From Bacteroidota bacterium (GTDB taxonomy: Bacteria; Bacteroidota; Bacteroidia; Chitinophagales; JADJOU01), in the NCBI GenBank assembly GCA_016713645.1, contig JADJOU010000022.1, positions 1 through 59,298 of the forward strand: DNA of 59,298 bases, given 5' to 3'. The notes under the pieces are model-generated. The model was not told the origin of the DNA. It did no database searches and saw only the letters and a list, made by a program, of their open reading frames with translations. Position numbers and translations under genes: made by a program. Shown one piece after another: positions 19,224 to 29,560 of this stretch (position 1 is the stretch's first letter; the number at the start of each line of letters is the position of its first letter).

Positions 19224-20133
19224 TCATTTTAGAGCGCTTCAGCAAATAAGTTTGCAAGACCGTTTGAAACCCTTCATTGATGTCCACTTCGACGAAATCA
19301 ATTTTATTCTGAAGGCAGGCAATTCTCATATCTTGAACAAATTTTTCAGATAGTATTTTATACTGCTCCTTTACCATATTTGTATGCAATTTAATGGATT
19401 GATTGGTCTCAATATCCACAAATTCATAAGGCCTGTTTTCATAATCCAAATCTATTTCATGTCGCTTGTCAATCACGTGGAATAAGACCACTTCGTGTTT
19501 ATTGTATTTCAAATGCTGTAGCGCATCTACAATTTCTTGGAGGGAATTTTCATCGCCGATATTATCAAACATATCAGAAAAAATAACGACGAGCGAACGG
19601 CGGTGAATCATTTCTGCAAACGCATGTATGGCCTCCTTGGCATTGGTCGTCTGGCTCTTTGGTTTTTGATTGAGCAAATGCTCTAATTGCGCATAGATAT
19701 TATTGCGGTTGTTTTCATTTAATTTGGCATCCGCATGAAAGTAGATTTTATCGGAAAAGGTAGTCAAGCCAAAAGCATCTCGCTGGGATTTCAACAGATA
19801 AATCAAAGAGGCAGCGCATAGAGCACTAAAGTTCAATTTATTCTCACTATTATCGGGGAAATACATCGAAGAAGAAATATCCACAAGAATTTGACAGCGC
19901 AGATTGGTCTCCTCCTCATATTTTTTCACATACATTTTATCTGTTCGTGCAAAGACTTTCCAATCTACATTTTTAACTGATTCGCCTTCATTGTACAAGC
20001 GATGTTCAGAAAATTCGACAGAGAAACCATGAAACGGACTTTTGTGTAAACCAATCAAAAACCCTTCAACAATTTGCTTTGCGAGAATATCGATGTGGTT
20101 TATTTGATTTATTTTGTCAAAATACTTGTCCAT
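19216..20133 (-). CDS. DUF58 domain-containing protein
   Basis: The DUF58 signature HRLYNEGESVKNVDWKVFAR is followed by YVKKYEEETNLR and a vWA-like MIDAS motif (VDISSSM) at residue ~90. MVKEQYKILSEK and the rest of a von Willebrand A-type fold follow. Members usually sit beside a MoxR AAA ATPase and vWA/BatA proteins and may act in chaperone-like metal insertion or envelope stress; none of those neighbours is in the window. Length 305 is typical of Bacteroidota members. Confidence 0.88.
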   Translation of the reverse strand: MDKYFDKINQINHIDILAKQIVEGFLIGLHKSPFHGFSVEFSEHRLYNEGESVKNVDWKVFARTDKMYVKKYEEETNLRCQILVDISSSMYFPDNSENKLNFSALCAASLIYLLKSQRDAFGLTTFSDKIYFHADAKLNENNRNNIYAQLEHLLNQKPKSQTTNAKEAIHAFAEMIHRRSLVVIFSDMFDNIGDENSLQEIVDALQHLKYNKHEVVLFHVIDKRHEIDLDYENRPYEFVDIETNQSIKLHTNMVKEQYKILSEKFVQDMRIACLQNKIDFVEVDINEGFQTVLQTYLLKRSKMIK

Positions 20134-20236
20134 TTTTATTTTTTTAATATAAATTTGTAAGGCGTTTAATTATTCATCTCGTGTTTGATTGAAGATTATT
20201 GCACAAAGATTCAAAAATCAAAATTAATTCAATACA

Positions 20237-21146
20237 ATGTTATTAAAATTAAGAACTATTTTCCTTTTTATTTTAACGATCAGTTTTTTTCAAACGGTTA
20301 TTGCGCAGAGCCTATCTGCAGAAGAGAAAAAGCGCATTAAGTCGCAATTGAAGCAATACATGAAAAATCCTGAAGCTTATAAAAAAGAACAGGAGGCCCT
20401 AATTGCCCAAATGGGCGGTCAGAGCAAGAAGCTGAAAGACTTAGAAAAATTTGCTGCAAATTACAATGCTGAATTGGCGACCAAACAGAATGAGATTTCT
20501 TCTTTGAGAATCGTTGTCGAGGGAAAAGACAAGGAAATCGATGCATTGAGAAATGGCAAATCTGGCGGCGGCGGAAGTGGACAAAGTGCTTGTCAAGAGG
20601 GAACGTATAAAGTTCAAATCGGCAAATTCGACAATTTCTCGATTTCATCTTATTTAGATAGGGCGAAATGCATCACCTATGAAACGGTAGGAAGTAGTTT
20701 AGTTTACACCATCGTCGGTTTCAATGATCCAAAGGAGGCGTTTAATATGTCTCAAGAGTTGAGGAGAATGGGATTGACAGGGGCATTTGTGACAAAATTT
20801 GTGAACAAGAATCGAGTAGATTATGACCATGTCGCTGAAACAGGGGAAACCATATTATGAAGGTGGCATGAAATACACTGAACCAAAGGCTGCTGCTAAA
20901 CCTTATAATCCTGGTCCCACCTATGTAAATGTCCCTGTTAAAACGGCACCACCAGCGCCTAAAAAAGAAGTGAGCACGCCTCCTTCAAAAAGCAGTAATA
21001 GCGGTTATGTCCCACAACCTAGAGATAGCCGTGAGACAGATATTTCTGGTGATGACTCTTATTCAGAAGAAGAAGAGACTCCAGATGCAGCTCCAGCAAA
21101 AACAAAAGACGACGAAGACAATTATAAAGAAGAGGATCCAAAATAA
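20237..21146 (+). CDS. Secreted coiled-coil SPOR-like protein, paralogue C (one frameshift)
   Basis: A signal peptide (MLLKLRTIFLFILTISFFQ) precedes the shared motif KKRIKSQLKQYMKNPEAY. A coiled coil of about 60 residues, a Gly-rich linker, and a SPOR-like domain (YKVQIGKFDNFSISSYL ... MGLTGAFVTKFVNKNR) follow. The frame breaks near 20845, where GGGG should be GGG; with that change it reads TGKPYYEGGMKYTEPK and continues for about 95 residues of Pro, Ala and acidic low-complexity tail to 21146. It resembles the pair at 4882-6544 but has this extra tail. A hairpin terminator follows. Confidence 0.83.
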
Positions 21147-21169
21147 TCACAATTAATTTAACTAATATT

Positions 21170-21201
21170 AAAGGCGGAAATTTGACATTTCCGCCTTTTT
21201 T
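21170..21201 (+). terminator. Intrinsic terminator
   Basis: AAAGGCGGAAAT and ATTTCCGCCTTT form a perfect 12-base stem with a 5-base loop, followed by a T run. It lies 24 bases after the stop of paralogue C. Confidence 0.85.
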
Positions 21202-21229
21202 ATGTTGATTTGTGGGATAATATCCTTTT

Positions 21230-21901
21230 ATGCTGAAATTCCTATTTACCTTCTTTTCTCTTTTCACTTTTGGCGATGACAATCGTTGTGAAGATTTCTT
21301 GCTCAACTTGCCTCAATTTCAGTATGCATCAGACTTTGAAGATGAGATGTATCCATCTGTCGACAATTCGGAATTCTATACCAATTTCCGCAAACTGAAT
21401 ATGAATATAGACTTCAATGATTACGACCAACATTTACTCAATGCCGCTTTGTTTTATTTGACCAATGAATTCAGAATAAAGAAGCGTCTTCAACCATTAA
21501 AATTTGAAAAGAGATTGCGCAATGCCTCTTTTATTCACGCTTCAGAGATGATGAATAAGAATTTTTTCAATCACCTCAACCCCATCAATCCCGAATTTAA
21601 AAGCCCGAAAGATCGATGTGCTTTTTGCAATTACACCTATAAAGCCTCTGCAGAGAATATAGCTCGAGTGACCTTGGGCATAGAAACCCAAATCACGTAT
21701 TTTCAAATGGCAAAAAAAATATTGGACAATTTAACGGCATCGCCTGTTCATTTGGAAAATATTATTTCCAAGACCTATACTGAATTGGGCTGCACTATTA
21801 TGATTTCGACCAAAACATTCAAAGGAGGAGAAAAAGATTTCTATGCAGTGCAAGATTTTGGTATTCCCCAAATGGAGAGTTTAGATTTAGAAGGTCGCTA
21901 G
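21230..21901 (+). CDS. CAP-domain (SCP/PR-1-like) secreted protein
   Basis: The 223-residue product starts with a hydrophobic signal (MLKFLFTFFSLFTFG). Its CAP domain has TNEFRIKKRLQPLKF, the first His in ASFIHASEMM, FFNHLNP, AENIAR with the conserved Glu, and SPVHLENIISKTYTELGC. The cavity histidines and glutamate are thus present. Bacterial CAP proteins are secreted; biochemical roles are poorly known. It converges with the AhpD-like gene, 3 bases away. Confidence 0.85.
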   Translation: MLKFLFTFFSLFTFGDDNRCEDFLLNLPQFQYASDFEDEMYPSVDNSEFYTNFRKLNMNIDFNDYDQHLLNAALFYLTNEFRIKKRLQPLKFEKRLRNASFIHASEMMNKNFFNHLNPINPEFKSPKDRCAFCNYTYKASAENIARVTLGIETQITYFQMAKKILDNLTASPVHLENIISKTYTELGCTIMISTKTFKGGEKDFYAVQDFGIPQMESLDLEGR

Positions 21902-21904
21902 AAT

Positions 21905-22495
21905 TTATTGGTGTTTGCCCACATCCCAACCATGCTCTTTGAGCCATTTATCGCCGCTCTCCGCTGCATGCAACTCCAAAGTTGTAGCCATGGTATCATT
22001 CCAGCGATTGAGAAAGCCAAATAGGGCAATGACACCCATTATTTCAACAATATCGCCATCAGTCCAATATTTTTTGACTTCTATCTTGAGCGAATCATCC
22101 ACTGAATTGGGAACGGTAGAAGCAGCAATAGCCAAATCCAATGCCGCTCGCTCTCCCGCGCTATATGCTGGATGCGTTTTATAATCCCATATATTCAACA
22201 ACTTCTCCTCGCTGGCGCCATATCGCTCCGCAGCCCTGATTGTATGGGCTTGACAATACCTACACCCAGTTGCATGACTGCTCATAAAAGCGAGGAGTCG
22301 TTTAAAATCGCTGGTCACATTTCCCTGATTCTCCATCACCGCCATATTTAAGGAAATAAAGGCCTTTGCAATATTCGGGCGAATCTGCATGGTCAGGACA
22401 CTATTGGGACAAAACCCCAAGGTTTCGTTGAAGAATAAAGCCAGGCGGCTTACCTCGTCGCTGTGATTTTGAGGCAGTGGATTGACAAATTGCAT
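21905..22495 (-). CDS. Carboxymuconolactone decarboxylase/AhpD-like protein
   Basis: The all-helical 196-residue protein carries the AhpD redox motif CRYCQAH (CxxC then His) after SDFKRLLAFMSSHATG. It fits the peroxidase-related CMD family, in which the two cysteines cycle between thiol and disulfide to relay electrons to a peroxidase. The substrate or partner cannot be told from sequence. It is divergent from the OmpA gene across an 81-base AT-rich gap. Confidence 0.88.
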   Translation of the reverse strand: MQFVNPLPQNHSDEVSRLALFFNETLGFCPNSVLTMQIRPNIAKAFISLNMAVMENQGNVTSDFKRLLAFMSSHATGCRYCQAHTIRAAERYGASEEKLLNIWDYKTHPAYSAGERAALDLAIAASTVPNSVDDSLKIEVKKYWTDGDIVEIMGVIALFGFLNRWNDTMATTLELHAAESGDKWLKEHGWDVGKHQ

Positions 22496-22576
22496 AATTT
22501 TTAATTTACCAACAAAAAAAACCTATTTTTACAATTACATTAATTATTTTTAACTTTATCATACAACTTTTTTATT

Positions 22577-25020
22577 ATGAAGAAATTAATTTTCTGTTTA
22601 TTTCTACTCTCCAGCCTTGCTTCCAAAGCGCAAGACTTGATGGGATTCCATACAAGTAATTACGCAGGTGTCTATTCGCTCGCCTTTAATCCTGCAGAAA
22701 TCGGCGATAGCAGATACAAATTCCATATGAATGTAATTGGATTGAATGCTCGATTTTCCAATGACTATATTTGGATGAGGAGTGATAAATTTAAAGATAT
22801 GATTTTCAGTGGAGATGGAAGCACTTTCTCAAATGATGCCAATTTAAGGGCAAATACAGGCGAACGTCTCAATGGGAATGACAAAGAAGCTTATTTTTAC
22901 AATAAAGTAAATGGACCTTTGTCCTTTATGCTCACTATCAATTCAAAAAATGCCATCGCACTCTCGTACAATATCAATTCTCTAGCAGTGGTTGATGGAG
23001 CCAGTGAATTATTGGCGCGTTTTGCCTATAATAACAAAGACCCGCAAACCTGGGTGCTCTCCAAAAACAATTATTTCAACTTAAACATGTTTATGTGGGC
23101 GGATGTTGGCGCAACATACAGCAGGGAGCTCATGAATAAAGGAAATCACAATTTAAGAGGTGCTATTACAGTTAAATTCAATAAGGGATTGGCCAGTACT
23201 TATATGTTCGGAAAAGATGTCGTTGTCAAAGTAAAAAACAAAGACTCTTTGGAATTTGTCAATGCCAATATCACGGGCGGAGCATCTGAAATCCCGTATT
23301 TCGACGATAATAATTCAACAGATCCTGCGAATTATCTCAAGAAATTTATGGGAAATGGCGCCTTTGGTTTGGGGATGGATTTGGGATTTGTCTATGAGCG
23401 CAGAGATCCCAATGCAAATTACAAATACCGCATGGATTGCAAAGATCAAGTGAGAAACGATATGAATAAGTATTTATACAAAATCGGCGTAGCAATGACA
23501 GACTTGGGATATGTGACTTTTAAAAGAAGTCCATACAACATTCACTCTGGATTTACTGCCGATAGCAGCAAAGCGAAGAACATCGACTTAGATGTTATGG
23601 CTAGCATTAAAAATGGAGTTGGCGCATTACAAGATTCCCTCGCGACCTATAATATGTTGTTGCATAAGGCAAGTGATTCATTCTATCAAATCTTAACGCC
23701 GACAAGGCTTAACATATACATAGACTATAAATTCCACAAATGGTTTTATGCAAATTTCACCGCCTCTATCTCTCCGTGGAGAAGAAATGGAAATGCAACT
23801 ACCCACCATATTACAGAATTTAGTATCACACCGAGATTTGAAATGCGTTGGTTGGGTGTATTTGTGCCAATGAGCACCAATCACTACGGGCAGTTCAGAA
23901 TGGGAACAGCTGTGAGATTAGGTCCTTTGGTCGTAGGTACTAATGATATTACTTATTTGTTCAGCAGCACAAAAGAAGTTTATGGAGCTGATTTCTATGC
24001 CAATCTCTCCGTGCCTTTATTTAGAAAGGGCAAACCAAGAGATAAGGACAAAGATGAAGTTTCCAATAGAAAAGATAAATGTAAAGATATTGCAGGACCA
24101 TGTGAAACAGGTGGATGTCCGGAAAAAGATACTGATAAAGATGGCGTCATCGATCGTTTAGATTCTTGTGTGACCGTTCCGGGATTGAAAGAATTCAATG
24201 GCTGTCCAGATAGAGACGGCGATAAAGTAGTCGATTCAAAAGACGTTTGCCCAGATGTACCTGGTGATTCAACGCTTGCTGGTTGCCCTGATAAAGATGG
24301 CGATAGAATAGTAGACAGCGCGGATAAATGTCCTGAACTCGCTGGTATCATAGAATTCCAAGGTTGCCCTGATACAGATAAAGATGGCATTCCAGATAGC
24401 GAGGATGCATGTCCGACTGAAAAAGGTGGTAAACCAACCAAAGGCTGTCCAGATAAAGATTTCGACGGCACAGCGGATAATATGGATAAATGTCCTGATG
24501 TCCCTGGTCCAGTGGATAATAATGGTTGCCCTTATTTAGATACTGACAAAGATGGTGTATTGGATAAAGACGATGATTGTCCGAAAGTAGCAGGACCAAT
24601 CGATAATAAAGGTTGTCCTAAACAAGAAGTCAAAGTTGTGGTGAAAGAAGTTGTAAAAGAAGTCACTCCAGTAGAGCAAAAGTATTGGATCTGGTATTCG
24701 ATAATTTGGAATTCCAAACGAGTAAAGATATCATCATGAATTCTTCTTATACTTCATTGAATAAATTGGTAGAGATACTCAAGAAACGCGGCAAATTCAA
24801 ATTGACGGTTTCTGGTCATACTGATAATAAGGGAAGTGCGGCATTGAACAATGCATTGTCCTTGAAGCGCGCGAATGCTGTGAAGAGATATTTGAGCTCT
24901 AAAGGCATCAATAGTTCGATGATTATCACCGAAGGAAATGGAAGCAATTTCCCTGTTGCAGACAATGCTACAGAGGAAGGTCGTCAGAAAAACAGAAGGG
25001 TTGAATTCAAATTGGAATAA
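22577..25020 (+). CDS. OmpA-family outer membrane protein with DUF5723, TSP3 repeats and OmpA domain (one frameshift)
   Basis: A signal peptide (MKKLIFCLFLLSSLASKAQ) leads into a ~470-residue beta-rich domain of the DUF5723 type. Then come about eight thrombospondin type 3 repeats, each with D-x-D-x-D-G calcium loops and a GCPD block. A valine/glutamate linker and a C-terminal OmpA domain follow (TVSGHTDNKGSAALNNALS ... NRRVEFKLE) with the Asp and Arg that bind diaminopimelate. The frame breaks near 24682: QKYWIW should be QKVLDLVFDNLEFQT, requiring one more A in a run. The joined length is about 814 residues. It likely tethers the outer membrane to peptidoglycan. Confidence 0.9.
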
Positions 25021-25040
25021 TTCCCTTTGCATATGAAAAC

Positions 25041-25075
25041 AAAAAAGGCCATTGATTTCTCAATGGCCTTTTTTT
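25041..25075 (+). terminator. Intrinsic terminator
   Basis: GGCCATTGA and TCAATGGCC form a 9-base stem with a TTTC loop, extended by A and T runs on either side. It follows the OmpA stop by about 20 bases. Confidence 0.88.
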
Positions 25076-25365
25076 ATGGTTTTTGGTGTCTGGTGTCTGG
25101 GGTGTGGTGCCTGGAGTTTGGAGTCTGGAATTTGGTTGATGGTTGTTGGGTGCCGTGTCCCTACAAAGTGTAGGGATTGGTTGCTGGGTTGGAATAGATG
25201 GTCATGCACAAAATCAATTTCATCACTTTTCACTTTTCACTTTTAACTTTTCACTTTTAGGGTACCGACGGATTGCAATCCGTGGCTCTCACTTTTAACT
25301 TTTAAGTACCGACGGATTGCAATCCGTCGCTACACTTTTCACTTTTAACTTTTAACTAGATTCAT
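25076..25365. repeat. Modular intergenic repeat array (locus 4)
   Basis: The stretch is made of TGGTGTCTGGGGTG-type words, GTTGTTGGGTGCC, a CGTGTCCCTACAAAGTGTAG hairpin-like word, and CACTTTTAACTTTTCACTTTT tracts. Two palindromes (listed separately) are embedded in it. The GTCTGG words are the reverse complement of the CCAGAC words found at 26020-26185 and elsewhere. Confidence 0.7.
25268..25327. repeat. Two copies of a perfect 16-bp palindrome
   Basis: ACGGATTGCAATCCGT occurs at 25268-25283 and 25312-25327, each preceded by GTACCG. The copies are separated by a CTCTCACTTTTAACTTTTAA spacer. Each can form a cruciform or short hairpin. Confidence 0.8.
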
Positions 25366-25369
25366 ATTG

Positions 25370-25960
25370 CCCCTGCTTTTGTCATTTCGAGCTCGGCGAG
25401 AAATCTCACTGCATATAGGAATCAAGACCTCGAGATTTCTCCTGCCGTCGAAATGCAAAAAAATGAAGTACATGAAGGAAAGGAGAGCTTATCGGAATAC
25501 CGTGAGTCCAGGATGCAGAGAATTTCGTGTTCTTATTATAGTAGTATTGATTCATTCCCCTGCTTTTGTCATTTCGAGCTCGGCGAGAAATCTCACTGCA
25601 TATAGGAATTTAGCTAAGGAATTGGATGGAAGTGCGTTAATATTTCTTAAGGTTCAATCATTGTTGTTCATGACTTTCATTGTAGACCTCAAGTTGTCGA
25701 AAAAGCCCTCCCCAACCTCCAAAGAAGGGTACATTAGTGGGATTAAGGATTCCAAAATTAACATCGTAAATTGGATGGAAGCGTTAACACTTCTTAGGGT
25801 TCAATCATTGTTGTTCATGACTTTCATTGTAGACGCTCAGGAGATTTCTCCTGCCGTCGAAATGACAAAAAAAATGATAAACATGAAGGAAAAAGAGATC
25901 TTATCGGAATGCACTGAATTCTTAGTGCTTTCTATTGTGGTATTGATTCAAATTGCCCCT
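25370..25960. repeat. Nested hairpin and direct repeats, apparently noncoding
   Basis: CCCCTGCTTTTGTCATTTCG with GCGAGAAATCTCACTGCATA occurs at 25370-25422 and 25557-25609. GAGATTTCTCCTGCCGTCG occurs at 25432 and 25841 and is nearly the reverse complement of the first word, so pairs can form stems. A third ~64-base unit (GGTTCAATCATTGTTGTTCA core) occurs at 25622-25686 and 25771-25834. The 211-codon open frame through this region is made of these repeats and is not called as a gene. Confidence 0.7.
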
Positions 25961-26019
25961 AATTTCATTCCACAAACCATCATGGAGATTTTGATGGAAT
26001 AAAGTGCTTTTTTCTAGAC

Positions 26020-26185
26020 TTCCGATTCCAACCCAGCAATCAACAACCATTATGCCCTCTCGCGTCAGCCCCAGAAACCAGACTCAAGACACCAGACTCC
26101 TCTTTTGGATGTATGATTTAAGTATGGTAATTCCAATAATGCTCCAGAAAACAGACACCAGACTCAGACACCACTTTTTAAAGTA
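26020..26185. repeat. Modular intergenic repeat array (locus 5)
   Basis: AACCCAGCAATCAACAACC, CTCTCGCGTCAGCCCC, and CCAGACTCAAGACACCAGAC words are arranged here. The CTCTCGCGTCAGCCCC word reappears in reverse complement at locus 42356-42600, with the same neighbouring words in mirrored order. The array ends at the 3' end of the lipoprotein gene. Confidence 0.68.
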
Positions 26186-26191
26186 TTCCAC

Positions 26192-26561
26192 TCAAAGCAC
26201 TTTACTTCTTAATAAAATCATCTCTTCAATGGTTCCAGAGCGGTTGAGGGGAGAGATGCAAAGTATCGGGAACAATCTTTTCAATTTTGGTCATGATGCG
26301 CGAATCGCCATCAGCGGTTGTATATAAATAACCATCTTCTACATAGAAGCTGCCTTTTTGTGCCCCATTATCAATGGATCCTGTATAGGTATCGTTGTCT
26401 TTGAACTTAAAAAAGGTATGTGCCACATCATAATCTGTCTGCTTTCCCTCACTCGTCCAAGAAACGCACTGCCATTCGCCATAGAGCTTCTTTGATGGAT
26501 TTAGAAAATCACAAGAGCATAAAAATATTAAAACAAAGGTGATAGGAAATAGGTAGCGCAT
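26192..26561 (-). CDS. Lipocalin-like lipoprotein (one frameshift near the end)
   Basis: The N-terminus is a lipoprotein signal (MRYLFPITFVLIFLCSCDFL) with lipobox Cys. The mature part has the lipocalin-like start KKLYGEWQCVSW and beta strands FFKFKDNDTYTGSI, GSFYVEDGYLYT and TKIEKIVPDTLHLS. Near 26248 a CCCC run should probably be CCC; this restores LNRSGTIEEMILLRSK and a stop at 26192. Total length is about 123 residues. Its ligand or role is unknown. The first frame alone would stop at 26226. Confidence 0.75.
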
Positions 26562-26621
26562 AGGACAAATTTTAGTGAATGTAATTCTAATTTATGAATC
26601 GACACAATTTCTTTTGCGACC

Positions 26622-28329
26622 TTATGCTTGTTTATTCTCCACAAACAAATAATACGCTGTTCTTCGGTTCCATTGAAATTGCTTCTTTTTTCCCTTAAAA
26701 ACAACCTTGGTGGGACTCGCTTCACTTACTTTAACTTTTTCATAGACACCTTTCTTCGTCAATACAACGATAGGCATTTCAAATCCAACCACATCCGTTT
26801 CCCATTGCATAGAAACGTCAAAGGTCTTGCCTTTTATTTTTGTCAGCGAATACTTTAATTTTGGCGGTGAGGTATATTTCAAATACTGCTCCAAATATCT
26901 TGGTAAAATCCCTGCCGCTGCGCTGATTAAAATAATTCAGCACATCGCTATATCCTATGGTCTTATGGTGAAAGGCCCACAGTATTCATATCGTATAACA
27001 TGCTCCACCAAAGGAATCATGGTCGATGATATGTCTAATCGTATTGAGAAACAAACTCCCTTTGGAATACATATCTCCGCTCTCCTTCTTCATTAACGCC
27101 ATATATACCAACCATTGGCGCTTTATTGCCGATGCGCTCAAATTTCGAATTGATATAATCCACAGCTTTTTCTTTGCCATAATTGCACTCGACAAAAATC
27201 GACTCTGTATATGTTGTAAATGCCTCGTGGATCCACATATCGGCGATATCCGCGCAAGAGATATTATTGCAAACCATTCATGTCCGCTCTCATGGATAAT
27301 GATATAATCAAATTCTTGTCCATTGGTCATCTTGGTATTGCCCGCATAGCTCTTTTTATAGCCATTTCCATAGGCGATGCAAGACTGATGTTCCATTCAC
27401 AAATAAGGTGTCTCGACCAATTTATAACTATCGTCATAAAAAGGATATTTCCCCAATTTCTCTTCATAGCAGACCAACATCGGCTTAACCTGTTTGAATT
27501 GCTCTTTGGCTTTTTCGAGGTGATCGCTCAATACCCAATAATCCAAATCCAGTCGAGCAGCATCTTTTCTAGAGATAAAAGTATCGGAGAAATGAACATA
27601 ATCGCCTATGCTGATATTGACATTATAAGTATTAATTGGGCTCACAACTTTCCAGATGAATTTATTCATCACCCTTCCCGTATCCACTTGCACCAATCGA
27701 CCATTGGCAATCGCCACCATTCCTTTTGGCGCAGATACTTTGACGACCATGCTCTCTGGTTCGTCGCTGAGGTGATCTTTGCATGGCCACCAACTGCTCG
27801 CTCCAAATCCTTCACAAGCCACGCCCACCCAATCTTTTCCATTGCTGTCTTTGGTGAAAACAAATCCGCCATCCCATGGGGCTTTTTTTGCAATCGGCAA
27901 TTTCCCCTCATAGGCCACTGTGATATAACTCACATCCCCCAAACCCTCTCGCTGCGGCATTTGAACGATAATTGCATTTCCATCGCGCTTGTATTCCAAG
28001 GGCAATCCAAAGCGATTGATCGATAGGATCTCATATTGCTCAAACAAATCAATTTGCATTTTATCTGCTGACTTGAGCACCTTATACTCCATGGTGCATT
28101 CCCCTTTAATGGATTTTTCCTTGATATCGATTTTCACATCCAATTCATAGGCTGAGACATCAAACCAAGTCCTGTTTTCATTGAGGCCTCCGCGCAAAGA
28201 GTCTTGATGGGTATATGTTTTCTTCTGACTGGTCAATTGCGCATGCGCCATTTGAAACCAAAAGAGGAAAAAAATTGTTCCATGCAGTACAATGCCAAAA
28301 CGCGGTGCTTTAATATTAAAAATACTCAT
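26622..28329 (-). pseudogene. M1-family zinc metallopeptidase, secreted (several frameshifts and one in-frame stop)
   Basis: The start at 28329 gives MSIFNIKAPRFGIVLH and a signal peptide ending in MAHAQ. The N-terminal beta domain reads YELDVKIDIKEKSIKGECTM. The substrate motif is broken by TGA at 27397-27399: VETPYL-stop-MEHQ should be VETPYLGMEHQ (GGA). The zinc site HESGH lies downstream; after a missing G it continues EWFGNNISCADIADM and WIHEAF, giving HESGH-X18-E. At least two more shifts occur before the C-terminal beta segment ending at 26622. All catalytic residues survive, so I favour sequencing error over true decay. It starts 20 bases from the divergent phosphoesterase gene. Confidence 0.85.
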
Positions 28330-28349
28330 TGCGTAAAAATAGAAATAAA

Positions 28350-29560
28350 ATGACAAGACTTATCTCCTTTATATTGATTATCGCTATTGTAGACTTATAT
28401 GCTTTTCAAGGCATTAAGACGGCTTTTGAAAATAGCAAGTGGAAGCAATTGGCGACCTATATCTACTGGGGATTCACAGGCTTTTCGCTCTTGTTCTTTG
28501 CGCTTAGCACAGCCATGGATTTTAGGCATCATGGAAATGCCTTTACCAAATACTTATTTGGATTGATTGTATCCGTGCTCATTTTTAAATTTTCCTCATC
28601 TTATTTCTCTTGGTCGAAGATTTTATGCGATTGGGCAAGGTCAGCTATAATAAAGTGGCAGACGGGGATTTAGATATGTCGCGTTCATCTTTTTTCAACA
28701 AAATCGCTGTCGGCGTCGGTGGATTGCCCTTTGTGGCTTTTTTTATATGGCATGGCTAAATCTGCTTACGACTATCAAGTCAATCATATCGTCATCAAAC
28801 CCAACCTCCTGCGGGTTTTGAAGGATTGAAAATAGTGCAGATCTCGGATATTCATTCAGGCAGCTTTACGCGAACAGAGCCTTTAATCAAGGCAGTAGAA
28901 AAAATCAATGCGCTGAAACCAGACTTATTCTTTTTTACAGGAGACCTCGTCAACGATCTAGCCACAGAAGTGGATCCATATATCGATATATTTAAAACCA
29001 TCAAATCCAAATACGGCAATTTCTCCATTACGGGCAACCACGATTATTCTGACTATATGAAATGGGATAGCGCGACTGCGAAAATGGCGAATTTCAAGGC
29101 ATTGGTAGATAGCCATCAAAAGATGGGATGGAAAATTCTCCTCAATGAAAATCACATCATCGAAAATGAGTCTGGCGAGAAACTCGCTATCATAGGCATC
29201 GAGAATTGGGGTGTCCGATTTGCACAATACGGCAAATTGCACAAAGCCATTCAGGGCAGCGAAGTAGCACCTGTGCGCATATTGCCCTCTCGATCCATCG
29301 CATTGGGATGCGGAGGTGCGCAAAAAATATCCAGAAATTGATCTCTCGCATTAGCAGGCCACACACACGGTTTCCAGATGGGCGTCGAGACAAAATACTT
29401 CCGATTCAGCCCGGTTCAATGGGTATACAAGCAATGGGCTGGTCTATACAAAGAGGACCATCAATATCTCTATGTGAATAGAGGCTTTGGATTTATTGGA
29501 TTCCCTGGCCGCGTAGGCATATTGCCTGAGATTGCGGTGATTGAATTGCAAAGAGCTTAG
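28350..29560 (+). pseudogene. Membrane-anchored metallophosphoesterase (several frameshifts)
   Basis: The ATG at 28350 begins a region with about four hydrophobic helices (LISFILIIAIVDLYAF; WGFTGFSLLFFAL; YLFGLIVSVLIFKF). The catalytic domain has VQISDIHSGSF, FFTGDLVNDLA, ITGNHDYSDYM and the C-terminal GHTHGFQMG, so the metal-binding Asp, His and Asn residues are present. This matches the YkuE/YaeI-like membrane phosphoesterases. The frame shifts near 28620, 28750, 28800 and 29330. The joined length of about 400 residues is usual for the family. Substrate unknown. Confidence 0.85.

Noticed and set aside
23995..24599. Minus-strand frames rich in Ser, Gly, Leu and Pro across 23995-24599
   Set aside because: They are antisense to the TSP3 repeats of the OmpA gene, whose regular composition keeps the opposite strand open.
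25076..26185. Insertion sequence or MITE with target duplications
   Set aside because: No transposase, clean terminal inverted repeats or flanking duplications were recognised; the block is a mosaic of short words.
25367..26327. Two open frames (211 and 107 codons) on the plus strand
   Set aside because: They consist of repeat words and simple tracts, show no domain or signal, and the second overlaps the end of a real lipoprotein gene on the other strand.
27220..28026. 268-codon open frame on the plus strand
   Set aside because: It is the mirror of the M1 peptidase coding sequence; the minus frame carries all the family motifs.
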